Shown: positions 1-8,235 of the stretch, one piece after another | Numbering within the stretch: the stretch's first letter is position 1 | Layout: the number at the start of each line of letters is the position of its first letter | Assembly: GCF_001718195.1 (NCBI RefSeq) | Contig: NZ_MCNV01000001.1 | Coordinates: forward strand, 186,001 to 250,000 | Direction of reading: 5' to 3' | Length of the DNA stretch: 64,000 nt | Origin: Paraburkholderia nodosa | Lineage (GTDB): Bacteria > Pseudomonadota > Gammaproteobacteria > Burkholderiales > Burkholderiaceae | Notes under the pieces: model-generated | The model's input: only the letters and a program-made list of their open reading frames with translations | What the model was told of the DNA's origin: nothing | Database searches by the model: none | Made by a program: the position numbers and the translations under genes

Positions 1-356
1 GCGGTTCGAACGGCTGGACCGCGGATCTCGGCGCCTATATGCCGCTGCCCGGCAGCAACCAGAACTTCTACTGGTTCGCCGGCCCCTCGGTCACATTCGC
101 CGACTCGAACTACATGCAGAGCTGGTTTGGCGTGACGCCGCAGCAGGCGGCCGCGTCGGGTTACCGCCAGTACGACGCGAGCGCGGGCCTCAAGTCGGCC
201 GGCTTCGGCATCACGATGGTCTACTTCGTCAACAAACATTGGTTCGTGAGCGCGGACGGCGCCATCAAGCGCCTGCTCGGCAGCGCCTCGCACAGCCCGA
301 TCATCCAGTCGAAGACGGGCGGCGTTTGCGACGTCTCGATCAATTACCAGTTCTAG
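1..356 (+). CDS. MipA/OmpV family outer-membrane protein, C-terminal part
   Basis: The reading frame is open from base 3 and enters from the left edge, so only the last 118 or so residues are present. The visible part has alternating aromatic and polar residues, a GITMVYFVNKHW strand and a terminal INYQF ending in phenylalanine, the usual end of an outer-membrane beta-barrel. The pattern matches the MipA/OmpV scaffold family (MltA-interacting protein), whose last strands carry the VNKHWFVSADG-like segment. Members sit in the outer membrane and some bind lytic transglycosylase complexes; the role here is inferred from family only. The start and signal peptide lie outside the window. Confidence 0.75.
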   Translation, partial: GSNGWTADLGAYMPLPGSNQNFYWFAGPSVTFADSNYMQSWFGVTPQQAAASGYRQYDASAGLKSAGFGITMVYFVNKHWFVSADGAIKRLLGSASHSPIIQSKTGGVCDVSINYQF

Positions 357-506
357 TGTGGCCGGCCGCCTGACCGGCGTCAGGCCGCCCCGCTCCTCAT
401 TCTTCGCTCATTTTGCTCTGTCAGGATGGTTTCCATCGAGGCCGCACTGCCCTTCAGTCAAGACGGCACGGGCCTCGATGACCTGTCACTCATCACGGAG
501 CGCATC

Positions 507-800
507 ATGAAATGCCCCAACTGCCCTGACGTCACCCTCTCGCTCACTGAGCGTCAGGGCGTCGAACTCGACTACTGCCCGCAGTGTCGCGGCGTCTGGC
601 TCGATCGCGGCGAACTCGACAAGCTGATCGAACGCAGCGGCAACCGGCACTATCGCAACGAAGGCGATGCACAGGCATTCCGCCAGCACGGCTCGAAGCA
701 CAGCGCGCAACACGGCGACTATGCCCCGCGCCGCGCTCACGAAAGCTACCGCGGCAACAGCCACCGTCGCAAGTCGTGGCTGCAGGACATCTTCGACTGA
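507..800 (+). CDS. TFIIB-type zinc-ribbon protein
   Basis: A 97-residue protein opening with a CPNC...CPQC zinc ribbon followed by RGVWLDRGELDKLIER, the signature of the small zf-TFIIB family. Four cysteines in two CxxC pairs should bind one zinc ion. The rest is His-, Arg- and Ser-rich and looks disordered, ending in KSWLQDIFD. A longer frame begins at 426, but the ATG at 507 has a GGAG six bases upstream and starts directly at the zinc ribbon, so it is preferred. The biochemical role of this family is not established. The neighbour downstream is a stand-alone TerB protein; the pairing is often seen but its meaning is unclear. Confidence 0.8.
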   Translation: MKCPNCPDVTLSLTERQGVELDYCPQCRGVWLDRGELDKLIERSGNRHYRNEGDAQAFRQHGSKHSAQHGDYAPRRAHESYRGNSHRRKSWLQDIFD

Positions 801-855
801 GCCGCTGCTGCGCCTGCCGTTTTATCGACATCACGTTTGAAGAGGATTCCTGACC

Positions 856-1263
856 ATGCGTACCTATACCTGCAACAGCCCGCAAGCCGCGGGCCGGATC
901 GTCGCCGTCGCGCTGCTCGCAGACGGCCACCTGAGCAGCGAGGAGCTTGCAGCCGTCCATCGCGCGCGCCTGGCCGACCGGCTCGGCCTTGCGCCCGGCG
1001 AATTCGGCGACATACTCAAGGGCCTCTGCGAAGACTTGCAGACCACTTCGCACCTGAACTGGAGCGATGCGTGCAAGCTCGACTCCGACGTGATACAGCA
1101 GGTGATGCGCGAGCTCGACGATCCCGCGCTGCGTGCCGAAGTGCTGAATCTGTGCCATGTGGCCGTGTATTCGGACCGGCACGTGGCCGAAAGCGAAGCC
1201 GCGCTGCTCGCCTCGCTTAGCCGTGCGTGGCAGAAGGAACCCTGGCAGCGCCTGCTGGCGTAA
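856..1263 (+). CDS. TerB-like tellurite-resistance domain protein
   Basis: A 135-residue all-helical protein. Residues 14-130 match the TerB fold: a helix with ALLADGHLSSEELAAVHRAR, a central acidic segment, and VAVYSDRHVAESEAALL near the end, with conserved acidic residues that in KP-TerB form a metal site. TerB proteins are linked to tellurite resistance, stress and membrane-associated metal sensing, but no other ter gene is near, so the function remains open. The start is an ATG behind AGAGGA. It follows the zinc-ribbon gene by 55 bases in the same direction and is closed by a rho-independent terminator at 1338-1364. Confidence 0.7.
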   Translation: MRTYTCNSPQAAGRIVAVALLADGHLSSEELAAVHRARLADRLGLAPGEFGDILKGLCEDLQTTSHLNWSDACKLDSDVIQQVMRELDDPALRAEVLNLCHVAVYSDRHVAESEAALLASLSRAWQKEPWQRLLA

Positions 1264-1337
1264 GTTCGAGCGCGATGCGTGACCTTCCCCCGCGCATCGC
1301 GCCACGCGGCGAGCCCCGCGCCCGCCGCGGTTTTTAC

Positions 1338-1364
1338 AGCGCGCAGCTTTTTGCGCGCTTTTTT
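1338..1364 (+). terminator. Rho-independent terminator after the TerB gene
   Basis: Arms AGCGCGCA (1338-1345) and TGCGCGCT (1352-1359) form an 8-bp GC-rich stem with a 6-base loop, followed by a run of T through 1364. It lies between the rightward TerB gene and the convergent response regulator. Confidence 0.75.
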
Positions 1365-1382
1365 CTTCGATTGCGCCGACGC

Positions 1383-2039
1383 TCACACGCACACGGCCCA
1401 GCCGAGCCCGCGCACATTGCGGATCACCGCGTGGCCGAACTTGCGGCGCACGCTGTAGATTACGGCGTCGACCGCGTTGCTTTCCACTTCCTCACCCCAG
1501 CCATAGAGCCGCTCCTCGATTTGCTGTCGCGACAGAATCGCGCCCGGCCGCTCGAGCAACGCGAGCATGAGCGCGTATTCGCGCGCGGAGAGATCGTCGG
1601 ACTGACCGTCGAACGTGAGGCGGCGCGCGTTCATGTCGAGTGTGACGCGGCCGCTGCCCATGGTCGGCGAGGCAAAGCCCGACTTGCGTCGCACCACGGC
1701 GCGGATGCGCGCGAGCAACTCCTTGCTCTCGAATGGCTTCACGAGATAGTCGTCGGCGCCGAGATCGAGGCCTTCCACGCGCGTGTCCACGTCGTCGCGC
1801 GCGGTGATGATGAGCACGGGCGTGGCGTCCTGCGACTCGCGCAGCGTGCGCAGCACGTCGAGCCCGCTCATATCGCCGAGACCGAGGTCGAGCAGCACCG
1901 CCGTATACGAGCCGTCGCGAATGGCGCCGCGACCGCTCTCGCCCGTGCGCACCCAGTCGACGCTGTATGACGCGTCCTTCAACGCGCGCAGCAACGCTGG
2001 GCCGATCAGCAGATCGTCTTCGATCAGCAGAATGCGCAT
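1383..2039 (-). CDS. OmpR/PhoB-family response regulator
   Basis: A 218-residue two-domain regulator. The receiver (1-115) has acidic pair E8-D9-D10, phospho-acceptor D51 in VLLDLGLGDMSG, T79 in IITARDD and K101 in YLVKPFESK. The C-terminal winged helix (125-218) contains LSAREYALMLALLERPGAIL and ends in VRNVRGLGWAVCV, typical of the OmpR group and closest in layout to QseB/TctD-like members. A longer frame reaches 2168, but the ATG at 2039 has AAGGGA upstream and begins with MRILLIEDD, the standard start. It is encoded 70 bases after the kinase gene and in the same direction, so the two should form one phosphorelay pair. The signal sensed cannot be read from the regulator. Confidence 0.92.
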   Translation of the reverse strand: MRILLIEDDLLIGPALLRALKDASYSVDWVRTGESGRGAIRDGSYTAVLLDLGLGDMSGLDVLRTLRESQDATPVLIITARDDVDTRVEGLDLGADDYLVKPFESKELLARIRAVVRRKSGFASPTMGSGRVTLDMNARRLTFDGQSDDLSAREYALMLALLERPGAILSRQQIEERLYGWGEEVESNAVDAVIYSVRRKFGHAVIRNVRGLGWAVCV

Positions 2040-2109
2040 CGTGTCTGTCCCTTGTTTCGCATGCTTCCCCGGATTTGCCTGACCTGTGCTCGCTAGATCG
2101 ACGCGGTGC

Positions 2110-3462
2110 TCACGCGCGCGGCAACTCGCGCGGTAATTCGATACGCGCGACGATTCCGCTTTGCCCATCGCGCCGGTTCGCGAGCGTCACGCACCCGCGA
2201 TAGCTGCGCGCTACCGCCTGCGCGATGGCGAGACCAAGGCCGCTGCCGTGCGAGTCGTGCTTACCACGCGGGTCACCCCGATGACCACCCGCGCGAAAAA
2301 ACCGGTCGAACACGCGCGGCAAATCGGCCTCGGCGATGCCGGGTCCGTTGTCGATCACGTCGATGACGACACTTTTGTCCTCGCGACGCACCGCCACGTC
2401 AACGTTCGCGCCTGCGTGGCTATAGCGAATCGCGTTGTCCACGAGATTGCGCACGAGCACGCGCATGTCTGTTTCGGTTGCGCGCATCGTCACGTCGTCG
2501 AGGCGCGTCACGCCCAGATCGACGCCGCGCGCGTCGGCGAGCGGCAGCAGGTCGGCCAGCACGTCAGTGACGACTTGCGCGAGCGGCACCTCCGCCAGCA
2601 CGCGTTGCGTGCTGCCGATTTCGGCGCGCGCGAGACCGAGCAGCTGCGAAACGAGCGCCCCGGTGCGCACGATGCCGCGGCGCAGTTCCTCGAAGCGCTC
2701 CGGGTACTGTTCGGGCGGCGCGTTGTGCAGGTTGTCGATCTGCAACTGCATGGCGGAGATCGGCGAGCGCAGTTCGTGCGCGGCATCGGCGATGAACATG
2801 CGCTCGGCATTCACGAGCACGGAAAGGCGCTCGATCATGCGATTGATCGACTCGACGAAGGGCCGCAGCTCGACGGGTGCCTGCCCCACTTCGAGCGGCT
2901 TGAGATCGTGCAGATCGACCTTCGCCGCGCGCCGACCGACGCGCTCCAGCGGCCGCAGTGAAACGCGCACCGTCACCGCGATCGTGAGCGCGAGCAGTGG
3001 CAGCAGCGCGAGCACCGGCAACAGACTCCAGAACGCCACGCGCAAGGCGTTGCGATTGCGCATGCTGCGCGATTCGGCCACCTGAATGTATTCGTCGCCG
3101 GCGGCGAGTGCGAACACGTCCCATGACTCGCCGTCGTATTCGACCGACGAGAAGCCGCTTGGCGCGCGCGGCAGCGCGACACGCGCGTTGCTCGTACGGC
3201 TCGGGCCTTCGCCGTCGTCGGCGGACCAGATCTGCACGACGAAATTGTCGGCGGCGTCGCTGTCGCCGCGCGGCTCGATCGCGCGATGCGGCACGCCGGT
3301 CTGCACGTGCGCGGCAGCATCGCGCAGCGTCGTGTTGAACTCGGCGGCGAGACTGCGCACGACGAGGAAGGTGCCGAGCGCACCCAGCACGCCGACGAGG
3401 ATCGCGAGCGTGCCGATCGCAATGCTCAGGCGGCGATGCAGGGAATGCGCGGCAAAAAACAT
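2110..3462 (-). CDS. Two-component sensor histidine kinase
   Basis: A 450-residue inner-membrane kinase. Transmembrane helices at about 11-36 and 144-168 flank a periplasmic sensor of roughly 107 residues. A HAMP-like linker leads to the H-box at 224-240 with H229 in DAAHELRSPI. The ATPase domain has an N-box (LVRNLVDNAIRYSH), a G1 box (DNGPGIAEAD), an F-box (FDRFFR) and G2 (GSGLGLAIAQAV). All catalytic motifs are intact. It lies upstream of the OmpR-type regulator and 75 bases downstream of a His-rich lipoprotein gene in the same direction, so the three may be cotranscribed. The layout resembles the QseC/TctE type; the ligand is unknown. Confidence 0.92.
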   Translation of the reverse strand: MFFAAHSLHRRLSIAIGTLAILVGVLGALGTFLVVRSLAAEFNTTLRDAAAHVQTGVPHRAIEPRGDSDAADNFVVQIWSADDGEGPSRTSNARVALPRAPSGFSSVEYDGESWDVFALAAGDEYIQVAESRSMRNRNALRVAFWSLLPVLALLPLLALTIAVTVRVSLRPLERVGRRAAKVDLHDLKPLEVGQAPVELRPFVESINRMIERLSVLVNAERMFIADAAHELRSPISAMQLQIDNLHNAPPEQYPERFEELRRGIVRTGALVSQLLGLARAEIGSTQRVLAEVPLAQVVTDVLADLLPLADARGVDLGVTRLDDVTMRATETDMRVLVRNLVDNAIRYSHAGANVDVAVRREDKSVVIDVIDNGPGIAEADLPRVFDRFFRAGGHRGDPRGKHDSHGSGLGLAIAQAVARSYRGCVTLANRRDGQSGIVARIELPRELPRA

Positions 3463-3537
3463 GGAGCGTCTCGGGTGGGAAGGCGCGCACCATCATAAAG
3501 GATTCGCCGTAGCGCAAATCAGGCCGTGCGGTATGTT

Positions 3538-4020
3538 TCAGCGATGCGAGCCGCCATGCATGCCACCCGCCCCGCTCCAGACGCCGCCGTGACCACCGTG
3601 GAAACCGCCATGAAATCCGCCGTGCATGCCTGGCCCCGGATGCATATGCGGCCCGCCCGGAAAGACGTGATCCATGTGATGAAAGTGATGGAAGTGATCG
3701 ACGAACACGAACGAGCCGCCCACGAACACCGGCGGCCACCAGCCGTACCATGGACCGGCGTACCAGGTCGTCGCGTCGGTCCATGCCACCGGGTAGACCA
3801 GCGTGCCGTCGTTACCCTGTACGATCTGCCAGGTGCCGTCGGGCTGCAGGCAGGCGAGACCGCTGATCACCTGCGGCGCGCCGTCGATCTCGGCAGTGCC
3901 GGTGACGGTGCGGCAGTCGGGCGGCGGGTAAGACGACGCGTCCGCAGGCTGCTGTGACGTGGCCGGTGTCGTGCAGGCGCCCAGACAGGCCAGCGCTGTG
4001 AAGACGAGAAGTTTGCGCAT
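3538..4020 (-). CDS. Histidine- and glycine-rich lipoprotein
   Basis: A 160-residue predicted lipoprotein. The start ATG at 4020 has AGAGG upstream and opens with MRKLLVFTALACLGAC, a lipobox with acceptor C16; a longer frame starting at 4104 lacks these features. The middle (25-110) is rich in Pro, Tyr and Trp and contains the paired YAGPWYGWWPP. The last 50 residues are a low-complexity run of His, Gly, Met and Phe (for example HFHHFHHMDH and repeated HGGFHGG), suggesting metal binding. I do not recognise a named family. It stands immediately upstream of a sensor kinase and regulator on the same strand, with no visible terminator between them, so a role in metal sensing or sequestration is possible but inferred. 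Confidence 0.7.
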   Translation of the reverse strand: MRKLLVFTALACLGACTTPATSQQPADASSYPPPDCRTVTGTAEIDGAPQVISGLACLQPDGTWQIVQGNDGTLVYPVAWTDATTWYAGPWYGWWPPVFVGGSFVFVDHFHHFHHMDHVFPGGPHMHPGPGMHGGFHGGFHGGHGGVWSGAGGMHGGSHR

Positions 4021-4253
4021 GATGTCGCCTCTCTCGACGGACCGGCCTCGCAGCGCACGGGCTGTGCGCCTCGGCCGTGAAGACTCCATCGGTACGCCTG
4101 GCACGCGGCGCGTGAGCGGGCTCGCGCCGGCCGCATGTCAACTGCAAAACGAGGGGCGCGGGGGCGCTATTCCTTTGCGCCCGGCGCGAGCGGCCAGGCC
4201 CTGATTACGACTTGTATCCGCGACGTGGTTCCGCTAACTGACCGTGTCACGTT

Positions 4254-5096
4254 TCATGCCTGCCACCGCTTGACGAACTCCCGGATATCGTCGTTCACAC
4301 GCGCGGCGTGGTTGAAGTACATGCCGTGCGTGCCGCCCTCATAGACCTTCAGCGTCGCGTGCTCGAGCGCGGCCGCCGTGGGACGTCCGGTTATCTCGAG
4401 CGGCGCCGAGGCATCGCAGTCGCCGTGCAGCACGAGCGCCGGCACGTCGATCGCGGCCAGTTCGCGGCGAAAGTCGGTGACCATCTGCACGCGCGACAGC
4501 TGCGCCGCGCCGTACAGCGACGCGTTCAGCATCATGTCGGCCGTCCACTGAATGACCGCGTGCGATGTACCGGGGCTGAAGTAAGCCTCGGCGCGCCGCG
4601 AGATCCAGTCGGGAAACGACGTGAGCATCTCTTCGATGGACGCTTCGAAAAGACTCGCATCGAGGCCGCCAGGATTGTCAGCAGTCTTGAGCAAGCACGG
4701 CGTCGACGCCGGCGAAAGCAGCACAATGCCTGCCACGCGGCGCGAGCCGTAGCGGCTCAAATAGCGCACGATCTCGCCGCTCGCGAACGAATGGCCGACC
4801 AGCGTGGCGCGTTCCAGACCTCGGGCGGCAAGGACAGCTTCGAGATCGTCGGCGAGCGTGTCGTAGTCGTAGCCGCGGCCCGGGTCGCTCGAGCGGCCAT
4901 GCCCGCGGCGGTCGTAGGTCACGCAGCGAAACCCCGCGGCCGCGAGCGGCGCGCACTGGTAGTTCCACATGTCGGCGTTGAGCGTCCAGCCCGAGAGGAA
5001 CACGAGCGGTGCGCCGTCGCCCCAGTCGCGATAGTGCAGCGCGGTATCGTCGTCGATGCGGATGTAGCCGGGTTGGCGGGCGTTGAGAGTTGCCAT
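4254..5096 (-). CDS. Alpha/beta hydrolase (haloperoxidase-like)
   Basis: A 280-residue alpha/beta hydrolase. The oxyanion-hole segment FLSGWTLNADMWNYQ lies at about 33-47, YDRRGHGRSS at 61-70, the nucleophile elbow GHSFASGE with S103, the acid residue in VLHGDCDASAP, and the catalytic His in EGGTHGMYF near the C-terminus. The pattern is that of the cofactor-free haloperoxidase and esterase branch; the true substrate is unknown. The ATG at 5096 is chosen over one 42 bases upstream because AAGGAG lies just before it. It is transcribed away from the VOC gene, leaving 163 bases of shared upstream DNA. The 233 bases downstream (4021-4253) hold no gene that I can support. Confidence 0.85.
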   Translation of the reverse strand: MATLNARQPGYIRIDDDTALHYRDWGDGAPLVFLSGWTLNADMWNYQCAPLAAAGFRCVTYDRRGHGRSSDPGRGYDYDTLADDLEAVLAARGLERATLVGHSFASGEIVRYLSRYGSRRVAGIVLLSPASTPCLLKTADNPGGLDASLFEASIEEMLTSFPDWISRRAEAYFSPGTSHAVIQWTADMMLNASLYGAAQLSRVQMVTDFRRELAAIDVPALVLHGDCDASAPLEITGRPTAAALEHATLKVYEGGTHGMYFNHAARVNDDIREFVKRWQA

Positions 5097-5259
5097 GGTC
5101 GTCGCTCCTTGCGGGTGGGGTGTGCCGATGAGCGACATCGTCGTCGATGCCGTGCGAGCTGACGATTACGTGGGAGGTAAAGGCCGGGCGTGAGCGCGCT
5201 GCGCGCAATCGCACCACGCTGGTGCTAGATTCGTCACACGTACTGCCTGGGAGACAAGC

Positions 5260-5724
5260 ATGAGCAACATCTCGCCGCGTCCGGCCTTCGGGTCTGCCAT
5301 CTACTATCGCGATCCGTTCGCCGCGCTCGACTGGCTCGAAAAGGCGTTCGGCTTTACGCGCCAGTTCGTCGTCACGTCGCCGGACGGGAAGCTCGGTCAC
5401 TCGGAAATGCGCTTTGGCGACGGCTACGTGATGATTTGCGGCGGCTGGCCCGGCATGCCCTACACGAGCCCCGCCGAACTGGAAGGCAGGAACACGCAGT
5501 CGGTCCACGTGCAGCTGAAAAGCGGCCTCGACGCGCATTGCGAACGCGCCCGCGCCGCCGGGGCAAAGATCATCCGCGAGCCGGCGGACCAGTTCTACGG
5601 CGACCGCGTCTATGTGGCGTGCGACCCCGAAGGCCACGTATGGAGCTTCGGCGAGACGGTGCGCGAGGTCACGCGCGAGGAGGCGGAAGCGGCGAGCGGG
5701 CTGAAGATCGACGGCTGGATTTGA
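5260..5724 (+). CDS. VOC-family (glyoxalase/bleomycin-resistance-like) protein
   Basis: A 154-residue protein of the PhnB-like vicinal oxygen chelate group. It has the paired beta-alpha-beta-beta-beta modules: IYYRDPFAALDWLEKAFGF near the N-terminus, GHSEMRFGDGYVMI in the first module, and VYVACDPEGHVWSFGE in the second. Enzymes of this fold usually bind a divalent metal with His and Glu residues; candidate ligands are the H of GHSEM and the E of WSFGE. The substrate is unknown. GGAGA precedes the ATG. It ends just before a strong bidirectional terminator shared with gltA. Confidence 0.85.
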   Translation: MSNISPRPAFGSAIYYRDPFAALDWLEKAFGFTRQFVVTSPDGKLGHSEMRFGDGYVMICGGWPGMPYTSPAELEGRNTQSVHVQLKSGLDAHCERARAAGAKIIREPADQFYGDRVYVACDPEGHVWSFGETVREVTREEAEAASGLKIDGWI

Positions 5725-5746
5725 GCGCGGCCGCGGCCTCAAATAG

Positions 5747-5783
5747 AAAACGCCCCGACGGGCGATAACCCGTCGGGGCGTTT
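5747..5783. terminator. Bidirectional rho-independent terminator
   Basis: Arms CGCCCCGACGGG (5751-5762) and CCCGTCGGGGCG (5769-5780) pair over 12 bp with a 6-base loop. The stem is flanked by AAAA on the left and TTT on the right, so it can stop both the VOC gene from the left and gltA from the right. Confidence 0.85.
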
Positions 5784-5841
5784 GCATGAGAGCTCGCACG
5801 CGGCGCGCCATCGAGCGCGCGGCGTGGCAAAGCGAAACTGC

Positions 5842-7143
5842 TTAGCGTTGCGAGATCGGCTTCGCTTCGCGCGGCGTTTCGCCGATGAACAGCTGACGCG
5901 GACGGCCGATCTTCTGCTCGGGGTCGGCGATCATTTCGTTCCACTGCGCAATCCAGCCCACCGTACGTGCCATCGCGAAGATACACGTGAACATCGAGGT
6001 CGGGATGCCCAGTGCGCGCTGCACGATACCCGAGTAGAAGTCGACGTTCGGGTACAGCTTGCGCGACACGAAGTATTCGTCTTCCAGCGCGATCTTTTCG
6101 AGCTGCATGGCGAGCTTGAAGAGCGGATCGTCGTGCAGGCCCAGTTCGTTGAGCACTTCGTAGCACGTTTCGCGCATGAGCTTCGCACGCGGGTCGTAGT
6201 TCTTGTACACGCGGTGGCCGAAACCCATCAGCTTCACGCCCGAGTTCTTGTCCTTCACCTGCTTGATGAACTCAGGAATCTTGTCCGGCGAGCCGATTTC
6301 TTCCAGCATGTTCAGTGCGGCTTCGTTCGCACCACCGTGCGCCGGGCCCCACAGACAGGCGATACCCGCAGCGATACACGCGAACGGATTCGCACCCGAC
6401 GAACCGGCCAGACGTACGGTAGACGTCGAAGCGTTCTGCTCGTGGTCGGCGTGAAGGATGAGGATACGGTCGAGGGCGCGCACGAGCACGTCGTTGACCT
6501 TGTACTCTTCGCACGGGTTCGAGAACATCATGCGCATGAAGTTCGCGCTGTACGACAGATTGTTCTGCGGATACACGAACGGCTGGCCGATCGAGTACTT
6601 GTACGCCATGGCGACGAGCGTCGGCAGCTTCGCGATCATACGGATCGCCGAAACTTCACGATGCTTCGGGTTATTGATGTCGAGCGAGTCGTGATAGAAC
6701 GCCGACAGCGCGCCGACTGCGGCGACCAGAATCGCCATCGGGTGCGCGTCGCGACGGAAGCCGCGGAAGAAGAACTGCATTTGCTCGTGAACCATCGTGT
6801 GCTGCGTGACGGTCCTCACGAACTCTTCCTTCTGCGCCGCGTTCGGCAGTTCGCCGCGGTACAGCAGGTAGCAGGTTTCGAGGAAGTCGGCGTTTTGCGC
6901 GAGGTTGTCGATCGGGTAGCCGCGGTAAAGCAGCTCGCCCTTGTCCCCGTCGATGTACGTGATCGCCGAGTTGCACGAGGCCGTCGACATGAAGCCCGGG
7001 TCATACGTGAACTTGCCGGTCTGACCGTACAGTTTGCGGATGTCGATCACATCCGGGCCCATCGTGCCCTTGTAGATCGGCAGTTCGACGCTCGGCGAAT
7101 TGTCGCTGAACGATAGCGTGGCTTTTACATCAGACGGGGTCAT
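5842..7143 (-). CDS. gltA: Citrate synthase (type II, hexameric)
   Basis: A 433-residue citrate synthase that condenses acetyl-CoA and oxaloacetate to citrate in the cytoplasm. The length and N-terminal beta-rich extension are those of the NADH-sensitive hexameric proteobacterial type. Family motifs are present: [24 protein letters not shown] with one active-site His, [15 protein letters not shown] with the other, and [18 protein letters not shown] near the C-terminus. It is the last gene of the leftward sdh cluster, 80 bases after sdhE, with GAGG before the ATG, and it is closed by the terminator at 5747-5783. It could be read from the sdh promoter or from its own; I cannot tell. Confidence 0.97.
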   Translation of the reverse strand: MTPSDVKATLSFSDNSPSVELPIYKGTMGPDVIDIRKLYGQTGKFTYDPGFMSTASCNSAITYIDGDKGELLYRGYPIDNLAQNADFLETCYLLYRGELPNAAQKEEFVRTVTQHTMVHEQMQFFFRGFRRDAHPMAILVAAVGALSAFYHDSLDINNPKHREVSAIRMIAKLPTLVAMAYKYSIGQPFVYPQNNLSYSANFMRMMFSNPCEEYKVNDVLVRALDRILILHADHEQNASTSTVRLAGSSGANPFACIAAGIACLWGPAHGGANEAALNMLEEIGSPDKIPEFIKQVKDKNSGVKLMGFGHRVYKNYDPRAKLMRETCYEVLNELGLHDDPLFKLAMQLEKIALEDEYFVSRKLYPNVDFYSGIVQRALGIPTSMFTCIFAMARTVGWIAQWNEMIADPEQKIGRPRQLFIGETPREAKPISQR

Positions 7144-7223
7144 AGCACATCCTCAATCGAAGATAAACACGGGATTCGATAGTTTTGTACGTCGGGCGCG
7201 GCGCCTCCATATTGCCGCCGCGC

Positions 7224-7490
7224 TCAGACGTTCCGAAGCAGCTCCAGCACCCGCTTCACGTCCGGGTCGGCAAGGTCGCCTTCTGGTTCCTTGCGCGCGA
7301 GCAGCAAGTCCATCAGGTCGTTATCGCTCAGCTCGAGCAGGCGCGTGAGAGCGCCCACGTCGGCGTCGCTGAGTTCATGCTCATAGCGCTCGAAAAACCG
7401 CTCAAAAATCAGATCGTTTTCGAGCAGGCCGCGCCGCGCGCGCCAGCGAAGGCGCGCGCGGCGATGGGGGTCAGACTGGTGCGATTCCAT
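7224..7490 (-). CDS. sdhE: FAD assembly factor SdhE
   Basis: An 88-residue helical protein of the SdhE/Sdh5 family, which promotes covalent attachment of FAD to the SdhA flavoprotein. The defining RRGLLENDLIFERFFE segment is at about 19-34, with the conserved RG pair (R20, G21) that contacts SdhA, followed by the acidic helix LELSDNDLMDLLL. It lies 15 bases downstream of sdhB in the same operon, directly before gltA, matching the usual betaproteobacterial order. Confidence 0.93.
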   Translation of the reverse strand: MESHQSDPHRRARLRWRARRGLLENDLIFERFFERYEHELSDADVGALTRLLELSDNDLMDLLLARKEPEGDLADPDVKRVLELLRNV

Positions 7491-7505
7491 TTCAGAACAA
7501 CAACA

Positions 7506-8207
7506 TCAAACCGCGCGGCGGAACATCAGTTCCTTGATCTTGCCGATCGCCTTCGTCGGGTTCAGGCCCTTCGGGCAAACGTCGACGCAGTTCATGATCG
7601 TATGGCAGCGGAACAGACGGTACGGGTCCTCGAGGTTGTCGAGGCGCTCGCCGGTCGCTTCGTCGCGGCTGTCCGCGATGAAGCGGTAAGCCTGCAGCAG
7701 ACCTGCCGGGCCGACGAACTTGTCCGGGTTCCACCAGAAGCTCGGGCACGAAGTCGAGCAGCTTGCGCACAGAATACACTCGTACAGGCCATCGAGTTCG
7801 TCACGCTGCTCAGGCGACTGCAGACGCTCCTTCTCGGGCGGCGGCGTGTCGTTGATCAGGTACGGCTTGATCGAGTGGTACTGGTTGAAGAACTGCGTGA
7901 AGTCGCAGATCAGATCGCGCACGACGGGCAGGCCCGGCAGCGGACGCAGCACGATCTTCGCCGGCAGGTCGTTCAGGTTCGTGAGGCACGCGAGACCGTT
8001 CTTGCCGTTGATGTTCATGGCGTCCGAACCGCACACGCCTTCACGGCACGAACGGCGGAACGACAGCGTCTCGTCCAGTTCCTTGAGCTTGACCAGCGCG
8101 TCGAGCAGCATGCGCTCGTGCGTGAGTTCCAGCTCGTACGTTTGCATGCGCGGCGCCGCGTCCTTGTCCGGGTCGTAGCGATAGACTTCAAAAATGCGTT
8201 TGGCCAT
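7506..8207 (-). CDS. sdhB: Succinate dehydrogenase iron-sulfur subunit
   Basis: A 233-residue iron-sulfur subunit carrying electrons from SdhA to ubiquinone. The [2Fe-2S] ligands are C54, C59, D62 and C74 (CREGVCGSD...C). The ferredoxin-like half has [11 protein letters not shown] from C144 and [12 protein letters not shown] from C201, supplying the [4Fe-4S] and [3Fe-4S] clusters. All ligands are intact. The ATG at 8207 has AAGGA seven bases before it and is preferred to a TTG two codons upstream. It follows sdhA by 28 bases. Confidence 0.97.
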   Translation of the reverse strand: MAKRIFEVYRYDPDKDAAPRMQTYELELTHERMLLDALVKLKELDETLSFRRSCREGVCGSDAMNINGKNGLACLTNLNDLPAKIVLRPLPGLPVVRDLICDFTQFFNQYHSIKPYLINDTPPPEKERLQSPEQRDELDGLYECILCASCSTSCPSFWWNPDKFVGPAGLLQAYRFIADSRDEATGERLDNLEDPYRLFRCHTIMNCVDVCPKGLNPTKAIGKIKELMFRRAV

Positions 8208-8235
8208 TTCCAATTCCTTTTGACTGGCGTGTGCC

